A stretch of 47,000 bases of DNA from Neocallimastix lanati (nom. inval.) (GCA_016946835.1 JACVTC010000144.1:223001-270000); one strand, 5' to 3'. Positions 9,630-22,976 are shown, counted from the first letter of the stretch. Numbers and translations are program-made. The notes: a model not told the origin generated them from the sequence alone.

Positions 9630-11315
9630 GTTGATAAATAATGAAATTTTAAAATTAAAATAAATAATAAATAATAAATTCTTATTTAACTTAACCCAAA
9701 ATTAATTCTTTTAGAAATCCCAAAATCAAATTAAGAATATTAATTAAAAGAAATAAATGAAAATAATATAATAATAATTTAATTAATCATTAACAATTTT
9801 AATTAAAAACTAAAATAAATTAATAATTAATATTCTTATAAAATTATAAACAAACAAAATAATAAACAAATTTAATAAATTGTAAATACTAAATAAACAA
9901 ATTTTTAAACATTTCAATATTAAAATTAAATAGTTGAATAATCTTTAAATTACCTTTTATTTAAAATAATTAATATTTTATTTATTTTATAACTCAACTT
10001 TTATAAACAAATTATAATTAAAACTTGTTTATTTTAACACTTTAGTGAAAAATAATTATAATATATAATATACTAAATCATAGATTAAAATTAATTAGAC
10101 AGCCAATAATATTCAAGATAAAATTAATTAATAAATTTAAAAGAAGAGAATGAAATAAAAGTTAAAAGAGAGAGTTTTTCTTGTTGTTTTAGAAATTCTA
10201 ATTGAGAAAAAAATAATAGTTTTAGAGAACTTATAGTTTAGTTTAAATAATTAAGTAATTACTTATAGTTAAAGGATAAGAGTTGAATCCTATAATTATA
10301 AGTAAAATTATTATTAAGATATTAATATAAATTGAATTATTAGAGATAGTTAATAATTATTATATTAAGAGGAATATAAAATATAATTGTAATAATTTAT
10401 GTAAAATTAAATAAATAAATAAAAACAAGATTTAAAAAGAAATAAATAAATTTTATTATTTGTGTAAATTATTATTTATTATCTTTGAGTTGGAATATAT
10501 TATTTTATAAATTCCCTATTTGCTCGACCTCGTTATAATTAAATAAATAAAAATTTGATACTTTATTACTTATATTGTATAAGTATTGGAACGTTACGTT
10601 CAGAAAAATATGAATTTCTTAATTTAAGAAAATAACCTAATCAAAAAAAAAATTTAAATTATTTAAATTTATATTTTATTAGTTTATATGAATAAGTAAT
10701 TAAATAATGATAGTTATTTAACAAACAATTAAAGTATATTTTTAATTAAAAATTAGTATTTTTATTTATGTAAATAATAAACTAAATAGTTAAATAATTC
10801 TAAATTACTAACATTTCTATATAATGTATTTAAAATAAATATTTTTAATTATTTTTTTAATATGTATTTAAAATAAATATTGTTTATTATTTTTAAGGTA
10901 TATATAGTTAAAATATATTAATTCAATTTATATTAACAATTAAATTGTATAAAAATTATAAAAAAAAAAAAATTGGAAAATAATCAAATAGTATAAAAAT
11001 ATTAAATTAAATTTTAAAAACATATATAAATAGGAAAATTCACAAGAATAAATTTTAGGAAAAAACTAATAATATTAATAAAAATAAAATAAAATTATTA
11101 TCTATAAAAAAAATATATATATATAAAATTTTACATTTAATAGAGCAACTCGTCCCAAATTTTATGGTGGAGAATCCGGGCGTATGCTCTATGAAACATT
11201 ATAAATCATTATACAAAAAAATATATATATATATAACTTGTTATAAAATATTTATATAAAAAAAAAATATATATATATATATATATATTGCTAAACATAA
11301 ACTTAATAATACACT
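9630..11315. other. Non-coding AT-rich stretch, probable remnant LTR and leader of a third gypsy element
   Basis: I see no gene here. A long hairpin lies near 10254-10308 (TTACTTATA with TATAAGTAA, and AGGAT with ATCCT inside). AAAGAGAGAGTTT near 10166 resembles TAAGAGAGAGTT at about 1309 and the inverted AACTCTCTCTTA in the LTRs of the second element. The position just before a gag frame suggests an LTR plus leader, but no clean LTR ends were found. Confidence 0.4.
11141..11191 (+). other. Inverted-repeat leader motif with GC-rich core
   Basis: TAGAGCA (11141-11147) pairs with TGCTCTA (11185-11191). Between them lie CTCGTCCCA and TGGTGGAGAATCCGGG, far richer in GC than the surroundings. TGGTGGAGAATCCGGG could be a primer-binding site for the gag downstream. 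A related TAGAGCATTACGTCCCAA recurs at about 12189-12206. Which strand carries the functional primer site is unclear. Confidence 0.45.
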
Positions 11316-11890
11316 ATGTTGGATGCTGCTAAAATCAAAAGAGAATTCCCACGCTTAGAAGATTATGGGAAAAATGTTCTCGAATGGGTGGATGATCTTA
11401 AGGAATACCTTCTTCTTTATGATATTACAGAACCAAAGAAGGTATTCATTTGGGTACTTGTTGCTATAGAAGATGATGTTAAAGACGCCGTTAAAGCATT
11501 AGCTATTCGGAGAAATGGAGAAGAACGTTATCCCAAGTTCAGCGAATTCAGAAAGCGGTAGAAAGCTATCTAGAAATAACAGAGGGTGATAAATGGGCCA
11601 TTTTACGAAACTTAATGATTGCAGAAGGTGAGTCATTAAAACAGTTTAACCACCATTACAAAAAATTATATCATAATCTTAATCGGTACTACCAGAAGTT
11701 AATTACCGTTAAAGAATACAAGGATTCTATTAGTTCTAGGGTTTTTCCGTGTTCTCAAGTATCTATTGCCAAGGTAGATACTTTAAAAGAAGCATATGAA
11801 ATTGCTGAACTGGCGGAAACTACCGAAAAAGAAATTCAAGAAAGAAATGAGGAATTACAACTAAAGAAAGATAATTTTAAAAAAGGATAA
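11316..11890 (+). pseudogene. Gypsy Gag fragment (third element), frameshifted
   Basis: ATG 11316 opens a frame whose product parallels the gag at 4047 (D-Y-G-K-N-V-L-E-W-V-D-D-L against the W-Y-D-E-F region). It stops at TAG 11559-11561. One base shift earlier, near 11550, the reading continues as K-A-V-E-S-Y-L-E into the second half (11615-11890, G-E-S-L-K-Q-F-N-H-H-Y-K-K-L-Y). A single inserted or lost base therefore splits one gag. No zinc knuckle, protease or RT follows, so the element is truncated. Comparison with the gag at 4047 shows which residue was lost at that gene's TAG. Confidence 0.75.
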
Positions 11891-12211
11891 TGTTATTCAA
11901 ATTATAAAAAAACAAAAGAGAAAATATTAGTAAGTAAAATTTCTATGAAAATAATATAAATATTCTTAATTCAGGAAGAGAGCAATTCAATAATTGGAAA
12001 GAAAATATTACAAAAAAAATGAATTGAACAGTTCTTCACATTCCAAGAAAATCAAGGAATTAAATTGTGAAAATGAATTTTTGAAACTTGGTAAAGTAGT
12101 AATTTTAAAAAAAAAAGAATAGGCCAAAAAAATAATAATATTAATAAAATAAAATAAAATAAATAAAATATTATAAAAATAATTAATATAGAGCATTACG
12201 TCCCAATATTA
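11891..12211. other. Degraded gag tail and reverse-strand leader motif
   Basis: No continuous frame remains; short Lys/Glu/Gln-rich pieces look like decayed gag linker. At 12190-12205 the minus strand reads TGGGACGTAATGCTC, a candidate primer-binding site starting 6 nt from the end of the reverse LTR-like region at 12212. The reverse frame at 12008-12196 is AT-driven and not a gene. Confidence 0.4.
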
Positions 12212-12213
12212 TG

Positions 12214-12257
12214 TAAGAAATAATAATTATTTATTAATAAATAATTAATATTTCTTA
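12214..12257. other. Terminal palindromic hairpin of LTR-like region B
   Basis: A 44-bp near-perfect palindrome with one mismatched pair, closed by TAAGAAAT/ATTTCTTA. The outer stem is the same as at 2510-2548, but the inner stem is entirely different and still paired. Confidence 0.75.
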
Positions 12258-12742
12258 GTCTTTATAATTATTGATAATTATAAATTTATTTAAATTATAA
12301 TTAATTCATACATTGAGATATTATTATCAAATTTATTATAATTGTAATTATTTATACACTTAAATAATATTAGAAATTTTATTTAAATAATTATTATATG
12401 TACATTTATTAATATTATTAATTTTATTTAGTTATCCATTTAATTATCAAGTTAATGTAAACATTAGTTTTATTTATTTTTTACATCGTACATTTAAAAG
12501 AATAATTAATAAGTTTCTATATTTTTTATAATTCTGTATTCTAGTTTAAAGATAGTTTTATGTTAATAAGTTTGGATTAGATTTTAAAAATAATATTTAG
12601 AAAAATAGAACAATTTAGTCATTCCGGTTATTATTGATTTTTCCTTTTATTTGATGATCTAAATTAAAATTTAGAAAATCGATATATTAAGGTTTTATTC
12701 AAATATAAAATAATATATTTGGTTTTACTTAATATATACGAT

Positions 12743-12905
12743 GATCGATATGAATAGAATATCGATCAAAAAACTTATCTAGTTTTTTCTTCTAATCTTT
12801 TTCTAGATAAGATATTTTTTAAGATTAGAAAACCCTTTTTATTTAACCTTATTTCCATAAAAAAATATAAATAAGGCTCTTGATTTCCCTTTAAGAAATC
12901 AAGAG
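12743..12905 (-). other. Structured element B, reverse-strand homologue of element A
   Basis: Plus-strand coordinates: hairpin c pairs GATCGATAT (12743-12751) with ATATCGATC (12759-12767). Stem a pairs CTTATCTAG (12774-12782) with CTAGATAAG (12803-12811). Stem b pairs TTCTAATCTT (12790-12799) with AAGATTAGAA (12821-12830). Hairpin 1 pairs CTCTTGATTTC (12877-12887) with GAAATCAAGAG (12895-12905). An extra stem CCTTATTT/AAATAAGG lies between b and hairpin 1. Stems a and c differ from copy A at four pairs each with pairing kept, while flanks and loop c are conserved. Confidence 0.75.
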
Positions 12906-12920
12906 TTATTATTATAAAAA

Positions 12921-15424
12921 TATAGTTATAATAATAACAATTTTATATTTTAAACTTTAATAAATTAATAAAATATTTTATTCAAGAAACATATTTTTTA
13001 AACCAAATTTATCCAAATATTCCTTCTTTTACTTTTATGTTATTATTATAATTAATTTTATAATAAACTCAACAAAGGTATAATTTTATTTTATTTTTAT
13101 TTTATTTTCCTCAACTTAATGAATTAGTCGTTAAGTTGAAGTTAATAATCATATTAAGTAATAACACTTAGTATGATTATTACATATTAATACAGAATGA
13201 ACAAATAATACTAATTGTGCTAGAATAATATAAATTATTCTAACCTTATAGATTATTCTATTCTATATAATTGGAACTTTCCAATATTCTTCAAATATTA
13301 CTAAATAGAAATCTTAAGTTAATAAATCACCAATTAACCTATAATTCCTTTTTGAATTATCGATCCGATTCCATTATAATGTATTAAAAATCTTTAGCCA
13401 AGAATATTGTCCTTGCCCACTTAATATATTAATATTATATTTCTTTTGTAATATGTTATATTGAAAATAATCAAATCTATTTAATTAGTTATTAAAATTT
13501 TCATTATCAATTTAAATTTATTTTTAATTACTAAATTTAACTAAACCACAATAAAATATTCTGTATAATCTCTTTATTTTTATTTTATATATATTAATAT
13601 TAAACTATTATTAAATAATTAATAATTCAATAATATATAACTACTATTTATAACAATAATATTATTAACTAAAATAATAATTCAATTTCAATTTAAATGT
13701 TTTATTTATAAAAATAATTAGTAATTAGTTTATTAAAAAAATAGTTAGGCTTTACAAATTTTAATTTGATAAAAAAATATAAATACATGTAATTTTTTGT
13801 GAAATAAAATATAATCAATAACTTTCTTTTTATTAAATAAATAATTATATTATTATTATTTTTCTTTTATAAAATTTAAATAAATAAATATTGATTTTAA
13901 AACAAAATTATTTTATTGTAATTTTATTATTTGTGTTAATTATTATTATATTTCCCAAAACTATATGAATCATACCAGTATTGATAAAGAATGCCCAAAT
14001 AATGTTCTTTTGGTTATGCATCTTAAATGATTCATTTAACCCTTAAACAAATTATTTGATTCTTTATTCTTTTGGAACTTTCTATATTCTAATAAATTAA
14101 TCTATATTCCTAATTAGTACAAATTAAATTATACTATTTAAAAAAGTATATTTAATATTAATTCCTTATCTATGCTACCTTTATTATTCTTATCTATATT
14201 TTATTATTATTAAAATCCTTATCAATTGTCAAAAATTAAAGAAAAATTAATATTTATTTAAATTTTTCTTAAAACTTATTTTTTAGTAATGAAATTTAGG
14301 GAATTAAAAAAAATTAATTTTATTTATTTTTTTATTAAAATAAATAGTTATCATAAATAATTAAATATAACTACGATTTTATAAATCGGGAAAAATAAAA
14401 ATGATTATAAGTTTTTTTTTTCGTTTTCTTCTTTATAACAATTTCACTAAAATTAGAAGTTATTAAAATTAAAATTAAATTTAAAAGTTTATTGCATATA
14501 GTAGATTATTATTTTTTAATTCTGCTAAATAATTTTTTAATTTGTTTATTCAACTATTCATTAACTAAACTAAAATTTATTAATTACTATTGATTCACTT
14601 ATATAATTAAATATTAAGTTAAAACTATTAATTTTTTCATTAAATTTTATAAATTTAATTAATCCAATAACGGATTAATTCAATCACAGTATAAGTATCG
14701 TCAGTTCTTGACATCAATATTATATAGTTTATTTTATCAATTTTCTTTATAGTTTATCAAAATCTTATCAATATTTCTTTTATTAATATTAAACTTATCA
14801 ATATTAATTATTTCTTTGGAAAATTCCAAATTAAAAAAATTGTATTAATGATTACTAATAAAAAATTAAACATAAAAGAAAATAGTTATATTATTATTAT
14901 ATGTTTTTATTATAAATATTATATTATAAATTTGATGAAATGATTATAAATTTTATATTAACAATTTAAATAATATTATTTTTCTAAACTTAGTAAAATT
15001 AAACTTTAGGATTAAATAAATATTACTAAACCACAGAATTAACTTCTGTAAAATAAAAAAATTTGTCTTTTAAAATATATAATTAGGTAGATTAGTAATA
15101 AATAATTAGTAATAGATTAATATATAAGTATTATTTATTATAAGTTAAATAATAATTATATTAATAATTAAAAAATAATATAAAATATTTAATAATAATT
15201 AATTTTTATTATACAAAGAAATGGCTTTACCATTTCTATTATTTTAAGAAAAAAAATATAAATAACAGTAAAAAAAAAAATTGTATTTTTTTATATGTTG
15301 TAATTTTAACATTGTAATTTTTAAATAAAAAAAAATTAATAAAAGGATTATAAAAAATAAAATTTTAAAAAGTTATCTTGTTTATTTATTTATTTTTTTT
15401 TTTGTTTATATTAATCTTTTATTT
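12921..15424. other. Gene-free AT-rich stretch with several strong hairpins
   Basis: No coding signal. Hairpins include TCAACTTAA/TTAAGTTGA near 13111-13139, a 16-bp stem AATAATCATA... closing near 13145-13181, AGAATAAT/ATTATTCT near 13223, and ATTGGAA/TTCCAAT near 13271. A larger fold near 13968-14035 is closed by TGAATCAT/ATGATTCA. The order of two strong hairpins followed by a GGAAAATAAA-like stretch (minus strand) parallels 1318-1375, so this may be the upstream part of LTR-like region B. Confidence 0.45.
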
Positions 15425-17104
15425 TTATTTATTGTGTGGATTGCGTTTCATTTTCGCGATTCTGCAATCGTCACACTTATCTAAGTTAATTTCATGATGG
15501 TTTAGGAAGTTTTTCAAATCTTCTTGGTAGAAATGGCCAAGCCGTCGATGCCAAATTAGTTTTTAGGCATTACGAAAATTTTGAATTGCCATAATATTAT
15601 TCTTATTGTTTCTTTCGTTTTCAATATTGAAATGAGTAACTACGATTTTAACTTCATTGTTATTATTAGCTTGGAATGTGACAATATTATTTTAATTGTT
15701 ATCTAAAATTTTAAGGATAATATTATTGTGTTTATCCTTTTCTGTCAAGGTTTTAACATCTTGTTTTGCCCATTCTATTCTACTAATAATATTTTTAGCC
15801 ACTTCTTTTGAATATAATACTTTGTTAAATTTAAAATGATGATTATTAATAGTAAATTCAAATTTACCATAACCTTCAAAATAGCAATAAGTATTATTTG
15901 CACATCTTAACTTTATTTTCTCTTTTTTAAAATTTTTAAGCAGACTTAGATCATTAGTTACATGTTCACCAGCACCTGAATCATATAACCATTCTGATGT
16001 TTCTGTTTTATTGTAATTAATATTAAAAATTTCATTTGTATTATTTGTATTTATTTCATTTTTATTAATATTATTTATAAAAATTTCTTTAGCTAAATTT
16101 AATTTATTTTCTACTCGTGTTGTTATATTATTTTTAATTAGAACTTCATTTTTAACGTCTTCTTTATCATAATTTATGAAACAATTTGATTTTTCAGATT
16201 CTTGATATTCATCTGAATCATCATCATCCACATATTTTCCTTTGCCTTTAGGATCATAATATTTATAAAACATTGGACGGATATCATCATACGATACATT
16301 TTCGTTGTATTCATTAATTAAATTAATGTATCAAACAGCTCTTCCATTTTGCCCATTATAATGTGGATGATAATTGTTTCTGTATTTTTGTTCATCTTGA
16401 ATGTAGTACTTGTTATATAATCCTTTTGGATTTCTTGGATTATATCTACATTCTTTGGTAGAATGGCCTCCTTTTTCACATATTTCACAGAATTTATTAT
16501 TATTGTTATATTTATTACTATTAAATATATCTTTATTGTTTTGTTTACTTGGATTTCCTTTTTTGGGAAAATTTTTATTATTGTTCTTGTTTTTTAAATT
16601 TTTCCTATCCTTGTGTCCAAGTTTCTCAGCATAATCTATATCCATCGGATCATCAGAATCATTTCCATTTTGGGTAACATCGTCGACATAAATCCAGGTA
16701 TTTATGTCGTTTACGATGGTGGTAAATGGAATATCTTCCTCTTTCTTCGCTTTTACCTCTCTTAATTTATTCATCCATTGAGTCATATCGTTTTCGTTGA
16801 GTTTGTACTCCCCTTCTAAATATTCGATTATTTCAAGAGGGGTAGTCATTCCGATTATGTCCTCATGAATTTTGGTACATATGGTATTTTTTATGATGTA
16901 GCGGACTTTTGTATTATTCCTTTTTGCATTTTCTATATCGTCCGCATTACTATTTGTGGCCTTTTCTTTTTCTTTTACTACATCCTTTATTAGATATTCC
17001 TCTAAGCCATCCTTTTCGAGGACATCTTTTAAATTATTATACCATATGTTATAATTTTTGCCATTCAATATGGCTTCCTTTTTGAAAAATAAGGATTCGT
17101 TCAT
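15425..17104 (-). pseudogene. Ty1/copia Gag-protease-preintegrase polyprotein, three in-frame stops
   Basis: One reverse frame of 560 codons is broken only by TGA at 16331-16333 and TAA at 15692-15694 and 15563-15565. From the ATG at 17104 it reads a Gag with W-Y-N-N-L and the zinc knuckle C-E-I-C-x4-H-x4-C, then an acidic region, then the protease motif W-L-Y-D-S-G-A-G-E-H (Asp at 15980-15982). A GAG-preintegrase zinc-binding segment follows (W-H-R-R-L-G-H ... C-D-D-C). This order is typical of copia elements. Integrase core, RT and RNase H, which should follow toward lower coordinates, are absent, so the element is truncated. Confidence 0.88.
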
Positions 17105-18061
17105 AAATATTTTTATTATTTTTTTTTTAATTTAAAATTAGTATTATAATGATTTTGTGTTTTATTAAAAACAATTTTGTGTTATATTAAACAATTTTAT
17201 TTATATTTTATTTAATTATTATTTTATTTTATTAAAGATATTTTATATTATTTTATCTTTGTTTTATGAGAATGTTAAGAGTACAAATGAGACTCTTAAT
17301 CTATTAAAGAAATTTATTTAGTTATTAATTATTCATACATTTATTTATTTATTATAAAATATTTTATTGACGAAAGTCACGAATTTTCGTCTAAAGAATA
17401 AACAAATATTTTTATATAAACTATATAATTATTTCACGTGAATAAACAAGAATAAAGAGATTATTTACATGCGCATGATAAATCTAATGATTTACATTTA
17501 ATTATGTATTAATAATGTTAATTTACATTTTAAGTTTAGTTTTTACATAAATATTTATGATTTATACTTTCTATTATTTAATTATAAACCTAAATTGTTG
17601 TTAAGTTTATTTATATTATTTAATACTTTAACAATTATTATTATTTTTACTGTTATTATGATTATCATATAAATGTAAAAATATACTTTTTTTTTTTTTT
17701 ATAATTTTATAATTTTATATTACATAAATCCAAAAAATTTTATTTTATTTTTGAAAACAAGAAAAAAATTTATTTTAAAAGTTTACATTTTAATTTTAAA
17801 GTTTTTAAAATAACTATTTTAAAAAAAATTTTTAAATTATTTATTTTTCTTCCTTAAACTGTAAACTTCATTTTTGTTTTGTTTTGTTTTGTTTTAAAAA
17901 ATATATTATAAAAAAAAAATAATAATAATAAATAAATATTTAAATATAAAATAATATATAAAATCAATATTAAAAATATAGATTACTTTTTTTTAAAAAA
18001 AATAATTCTAACCAATAATTAATACCAAATTAAACTATTTTATTTATTTATTATTATTATA

Positions 18062-18145
<84 letters not shown>

Positions 18146-18678
18146 AAGACAATAAATTTAAATTATATCAATAAATAATTGTAACAATTATTAATAATAA
18201 TAAAAATAAAATAATGATTAAATACCACTATAATATAAATATAAATATATATTTATAAAACAAATATATTATTAATAATAATTTAATAATAATTTTCAAA
18301 TTAATGATAAAAAGTTTACTTAATATTAAAAAAGTAATTTATTTTAGTAATTTTTTTTTTTTTTTATTAAATTATTATTATTTTATATATATGTATATAT
18401 ATAAATAATTTCTGATTAAATTTTAAATTTTATTAATATATTATTATATACTAATTAAATACTAAATGTTTGTTAAATATTTTTTATTTTATGCTAAAAA
18501 TATAAAACATAATTAAATTTATGGATACATATGATAACTAAGCGATTAAACTTTAGTTTAATAGCATTAAAAATTAAATATATTTATTATTAGTAGTAGT
18601 AGTATAAATATAATATTTTATATTTATTTTATTTGAATTTTTTAAAAAAGAAAAAAAAAATTTTTTTAATTAAAAAAA
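17105..18678. other. Non-coding flank: copia leader/LTR remnant and gap to the capping-enzyme gene
   Basis: No gene. Hairpins TTAAGAGT/ACTCTTAA (near 17275-17299) and GACGAAA/TTTCGTC (near 17370-17392) and the palindrome CATGCGCATG (near 17469) may belong to the copia leader or LTR. The rest is AT-rich, including an (ATT)n run. Confidence 0.5.
18062..18144. repeat. (ATT)n microsatellite
   Basis: About 27 uninterrupted ATT units. Confidence 0.95.
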
Positions 18679-20815
18679 TTAATATTTTGATTTTTTTACT
18701 TCTCTTTCATCATTCGATGAAAAAGACTCCTCATCTGAATCATGATTCCTTTTTCTTTTATCACTATTTCCATTATTTTCATTATTACTATTGGAAATTC
18801 TATCACCATATTCATTTGAAAGCATTTCACTATATATATTACTTCTATATTTTTCTTGATCCTTTGAATTCACTGTAGGATTTTGATGAGGAGGTTGATG
18901 ATTCATATTATTAGCATGTGGAGGTCTATTGTTTGAACTTTGTTGCACAGGTATTCTTTGTTGTTGTTGTTGTGGAGGAGCTTGATGATGTATACCACGT
19001 TTTTTATCTATTTCTCTTTGTTTCCAATTATTCCTTATAATTTGTGTATGTTCTAAAAGCTTTATATAAATATATATATGATTTTATTTTAATTTATTTT
19101 TTATATATATTAAATAGAATAATAATAAATTATATTAAAAAAAAAGTTGAATTTATAATTTATATTATAAAATTATACAACAATATTTTTTTATATAAAC
19201 ATGTTTATAGATAATACATTACAAATAAAAATAAAAATAAAAATAAAAATAAAAATAAAAAAAAATGAAAATTAATATATATATATATATTAAATTATTA
19301 CTATTATTATTATTACTATTATTAAATATATTTATACATACTTCATCTTTTTCAACATTATCCTCAATACTTTTTATAATTTTTTTTACAATGGATTCAT
19401 GATTTGCATTTTCTTTATCTTCTCTAAATCTCATAAAATGCCAACAATTATTTTCAAAATAACATTCAATAATTTTTCCTTCTGGAGGGTTTTTTTCCCA
19501 TCTAATTATAAATATATATATTGTATTCATTTAAATAAATAAATTATAATAATAATAATAAAGTGAAGATATTTATTTAAAAGTTATTACAATATTGTAT
19601 TATATTAAATAAATTTAAAAAGATATATATATATATAAACAGAAAATGATAACAATAATAGTTTTATTAAATGAATTGATATAAAAGTATAAAATAATAA
19701 TAGCAATAATAATACAATATCAAATAATTTAATATTCAAAATAAAATGTATATTATTTAATTTTAAATAAAATTATTTATATATACTAACTCCTCTTGCA
19801 TTTCTGGATTATCTATAGTTAAATCGGCATAATAAAAATGATTTTTCTCACCACCCCATATATTTAAGGTAAATCTATGTTCTTCTTTTATATAATGAAC
19901 CTTAAAGTCAATTGAATTTTCTCTTATAGGTTTCCATTTAAGCCTATTTCATACAATATATGGTAAAATAGTATAAATCAGTAATAATATTATAAATATA
20001 AATGACAAATAGATTAATTTATATAATTTTTTTTTTTTTTAGTGTAAAGTTACATACATTTTATTACAATTTCCTGATATATAAGGTGAACTTTCAGATG
20101 TAAATATTAAACCATCACTTTTATGTTTTAATAGTTTCTGTTCTTCAAAAACATCATTCATACGATAAGAAAGATGAAGCTTCTTTAATTCTACTCTAAT
20201 AGTTTTTCAATAAAATTATATACATAATAGTAATAAATGGTAATAAAAAAGTAATAAAATAATTACTAAATAGTAATAATAATAATTTATTAATTTTTAA
20301 ATAATTAAAATTTTCTTTATATATATAATTATTATTATATTTATATAATATAAAAATAAATATAATACTTTCTATTAAGTTATATTATTCAATACTTACG
20401 AAAAAGGTACATTTTTTGCATATTCAGGATTATATTGTAAATATTTTTTATATGGATTAAGTATATAATTTGTCAAATACTTTTTTGAAAAAAATAACAC
20501 GAAGAATTATAATAATAATATTGATAATAATTATATATAGATATAGATAAGAAAAAGAAGAAAAAAAAAGTATATGTATGTGTATAATATATTATATACA
20601 TGAATAATATATATATATATATTAGTAAATAGTATTTTGAAATTTAATTTTCCTTTTTTTTAAAAAAAAAAAAAATCTTTATTATCTTCTTTTTATACAT
20701 AATACATACACCTAAACGTTTACTATATTCTCTTCCTGCTAAATATTCACCATTATATACTACAAGATCAAAAATCAAAAATCTTAATTTAGTCTTTATT
20801 TAATTATAATAGACA

Positions 20816-20855
<40 letters not shown>

Positions 20856-22012
20856 GGAAAAATAAAGAAAGAAAAAAAAAAGAAAAGTAAATATTAATGA
20901 AACGTAATTTATAATTCAAAATCATGTATAATATATATAAATTTTAATTAAAATAATATATACATGAAAGATTTTCAATATTTATAATTATTTTTAAATT
21001 AGAAATATAATAAGTTTTAAATTTTAATTTATTTTTTAAAATATAATGTATATTAAACTATATATAAATATTTGTTTGTACCTCTCCATTTTCAAGTTCA
21101 TCCAAAACTAATTCACCATCAATAATGGTATTATCATGAAATTTTCTAAAAGTGTTATCATTAGGTTCAGGAAACCATAAATTACCAACATATTTATATT
21201 TATTTTTTCTATCAATCTTTACAATGAATATTATTTTTTTTTTTTTTATTTTATTTTATTTTTGTTTTAAATAACATTTTTATTTGAAAAAATAATAATA
21301 ATATTAAACAATATGTTCAACAAATGACAAATTTTTTAAAAAAAAAATAAATAAATAAAATGAGATAATTGATATTTAATTAATAATACATCAAAGAAGA
21401 TATATAATATTTAAAAGGCATAATTTCAATAAATTATTATTTAATTTATATACATATGAATATTTATTAATATTATTTTTATTTTATTTATTTTTTTTTT
21501 ATATATTAATTAATAATATTAAGATATATATATATATACCAAAAATGCTTCCATTTTATTTTCAATATTTTTACAAACAAACAAAAGGCAACGAATACCA
21601 TCAGCTTTTTCACTTACAAAATAGTTTTCATTTTCTAATTCTGAAAAATGTTCATTACTAAAACTTATAGGTTGTGCTCCAGGGAATCTTTGTTATTGAT
21701 ATATTTAAAAATATATATAAATGGAGTTATTAACTATTTAATAATTCTTAAATCATTATACTATTTTGTTATATTTTTCATCATTATTATTGCTTTATTT
21801 AAATATTTTTTAAAAAAAAAAATAATAATAATTATAAGAGCAATAAGAGCGGAAAATAAATTTAAAAAAATTAAAAATTGAAAGACAAATAAAAAAAAAA
21901 AAAAAAAGATATACCTATGATGTTTTACTTTCATTAAATTTGCAACCTGTCGTATTTTCTCTCTTTCATATGCAGCATCTAAAGAACTGCCTGGTATATC
22001 AGGTATGGCCAT
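18679..22012 (-). CDS. CEG1: mRNA guanylyltransferase (capping enzyme alpha subunit), 9 exons
   Basis: Exons (reverse): 22012-21915, 21687-21540, 21216-21082, 20793-20710, 20479-20400, 20195-20058, 19943-19791, 19501-19342 and 19059-18679. They join in phase to 458 aa, close to the roughly 459 aa of yeast Ceg1. The enzyme moves GMP from GTP to the 5' diphosphate end of nascent mRNA in the nucleus. Visible motifs are E-K-A-D-G-I-R (Lys60, the GMP-linked lysine), D-G-E-L-V near 115-119, F-L-I-F-D near 132-136, S-D-G-L-I-F near 208-213, L-K-W-K-P near 229-233, and W-H-F-M-R-F-R-E-D-K near 299-308. The last four cover the rest of the nucleotidyltransferase core and the OB fold. No RNA triphosphatase is fused, as in fungi. 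The C-tail is Gln/Asn/His-rich and ends in Lys/Arg clusters that could be a nuclear signal. Introns are 114-323 nt. Exon 4 and 6 donors were chosen for GTATGT and phase. Confidence 0.93.
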
Positions 22013-22265
22013 TATAATAAATCAATTTTTTTTTTTTCTTTCTTTTTCATAAATTTAATTTACATAAATATATATATATATGTATATGTTTGTAAAGATG
22101 TGATAATCCAATCACATTTTAAATTAAAAATTTTTCTTGTGTAATTCAAAAATGTCAATTATTCTTTGATTCATAAAATAATAAATAAAGTAAATAAATC
22201 ATATGAACTGAATTTTTTAATTATATTCCTTAAGCCACAAGACAAATTTTTAATGTAACATAGAG
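22013..22265. other. Upstream region of the capping-enzyme gene
   Basis: Short AT-rich 5' flank of the reverse-strand gene with a T-run directly before the start codon. No defined promoter element can be named. Confidence 0.4.
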
Positions 22266-22580
22266 GGTGTGTCATTTCGAAAATTTTTATTACAAAAATT
22301 TGTATTTTGTTGTATGGCTTAAATATTTTTAATTTTAAGCCACTTAATTTTATTAAAATTTTAATGAATAATAAATTAATTAATTAAAATTACAATTCTC
22401 AAAAATTTTCAAACACGTAATCTTACGTGGGGCGTATATCTAATTGTATTATAATTTTGTGGTTTTTTTCTACAATTTTTAAAAAGCCATATATTCACAA
22501 TATGGCGTGAATAATAATTATGGTGATATTTTATGACATAAATTTATAAGCCACCAAGAATTTGGCGAAATACAACACTT
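22266..22580. mobile_element. Possible MITE with MULE-like ends
   Basis: The left end GGGTGTGTCATTTCG and the right end GGCGAAATACAACACTTC, read inverted, share GTGT..ATTTCG. Internal GGGGCGTAT and GGCGTGAAT words resemble the GGCGTATT words in the repeats at 28690 and 29410. No clear target duplication was found. It could instead be the 5' end of the MULE just downstream. Confidence 0.4.
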
Positions 22581-22976
22581 CAATAAATAATAATTAGGTT
22601 AGGTATTTATATTTAACATTAAAAAATAAAAATAAAAATAAGAAATAAGAAAACTTTTTTTTTAAACATTGAAAAATAAAATAAAAATAATAAGAAAACT
22701 TTTTTTTTAAATATTAAAAAATAAAATAAAAATAAAAAAATAAAATAAAATAAAAAAATAAAATAAAATAAAAAAATAAAAAAATAAATAAAAATAAATA
22801 AATAAAATAGTAAATAAAGAAATAATAAATAATTAATAATTAAATAATTATTTAAATAATTATATAATTAATTAAAAAAAGGTTTATTATTTTAAATATT
22901 TAAAAAAAAAAAAAAAGTTTCAAAGCATTTAAAAGTATATTTATTAAAATATTTTATTGAAAAATTTTAATTATCA

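Larger units (their letters stand above)
12212..12920 (-). mobile_element. LTR-like region B, reverse orientation, homologous to region A
   Basis: Read on the minus strand, this stretch matches 1540-2550 in order: hairpin 1, the interleaved stems a and b, hairpin c, then TATTAAGTAAAACC, AAAACCTTAATA, and finally a hairpin closed by TAAGAAAT/ATTTCTTA followed by CA at 12213-12212. A candidate primer-binding site lies just beyond on the minus strand, so it may be a 5' LTR whose internal part has been lost. The upstream limit is unknown and may extend past 12920. Confidence 0.55.

Noticed and set aside
16410-16634. 74-codon plus-strand frame
   Set aside because: Antisense shadow of the copia zinc-knuckle region.
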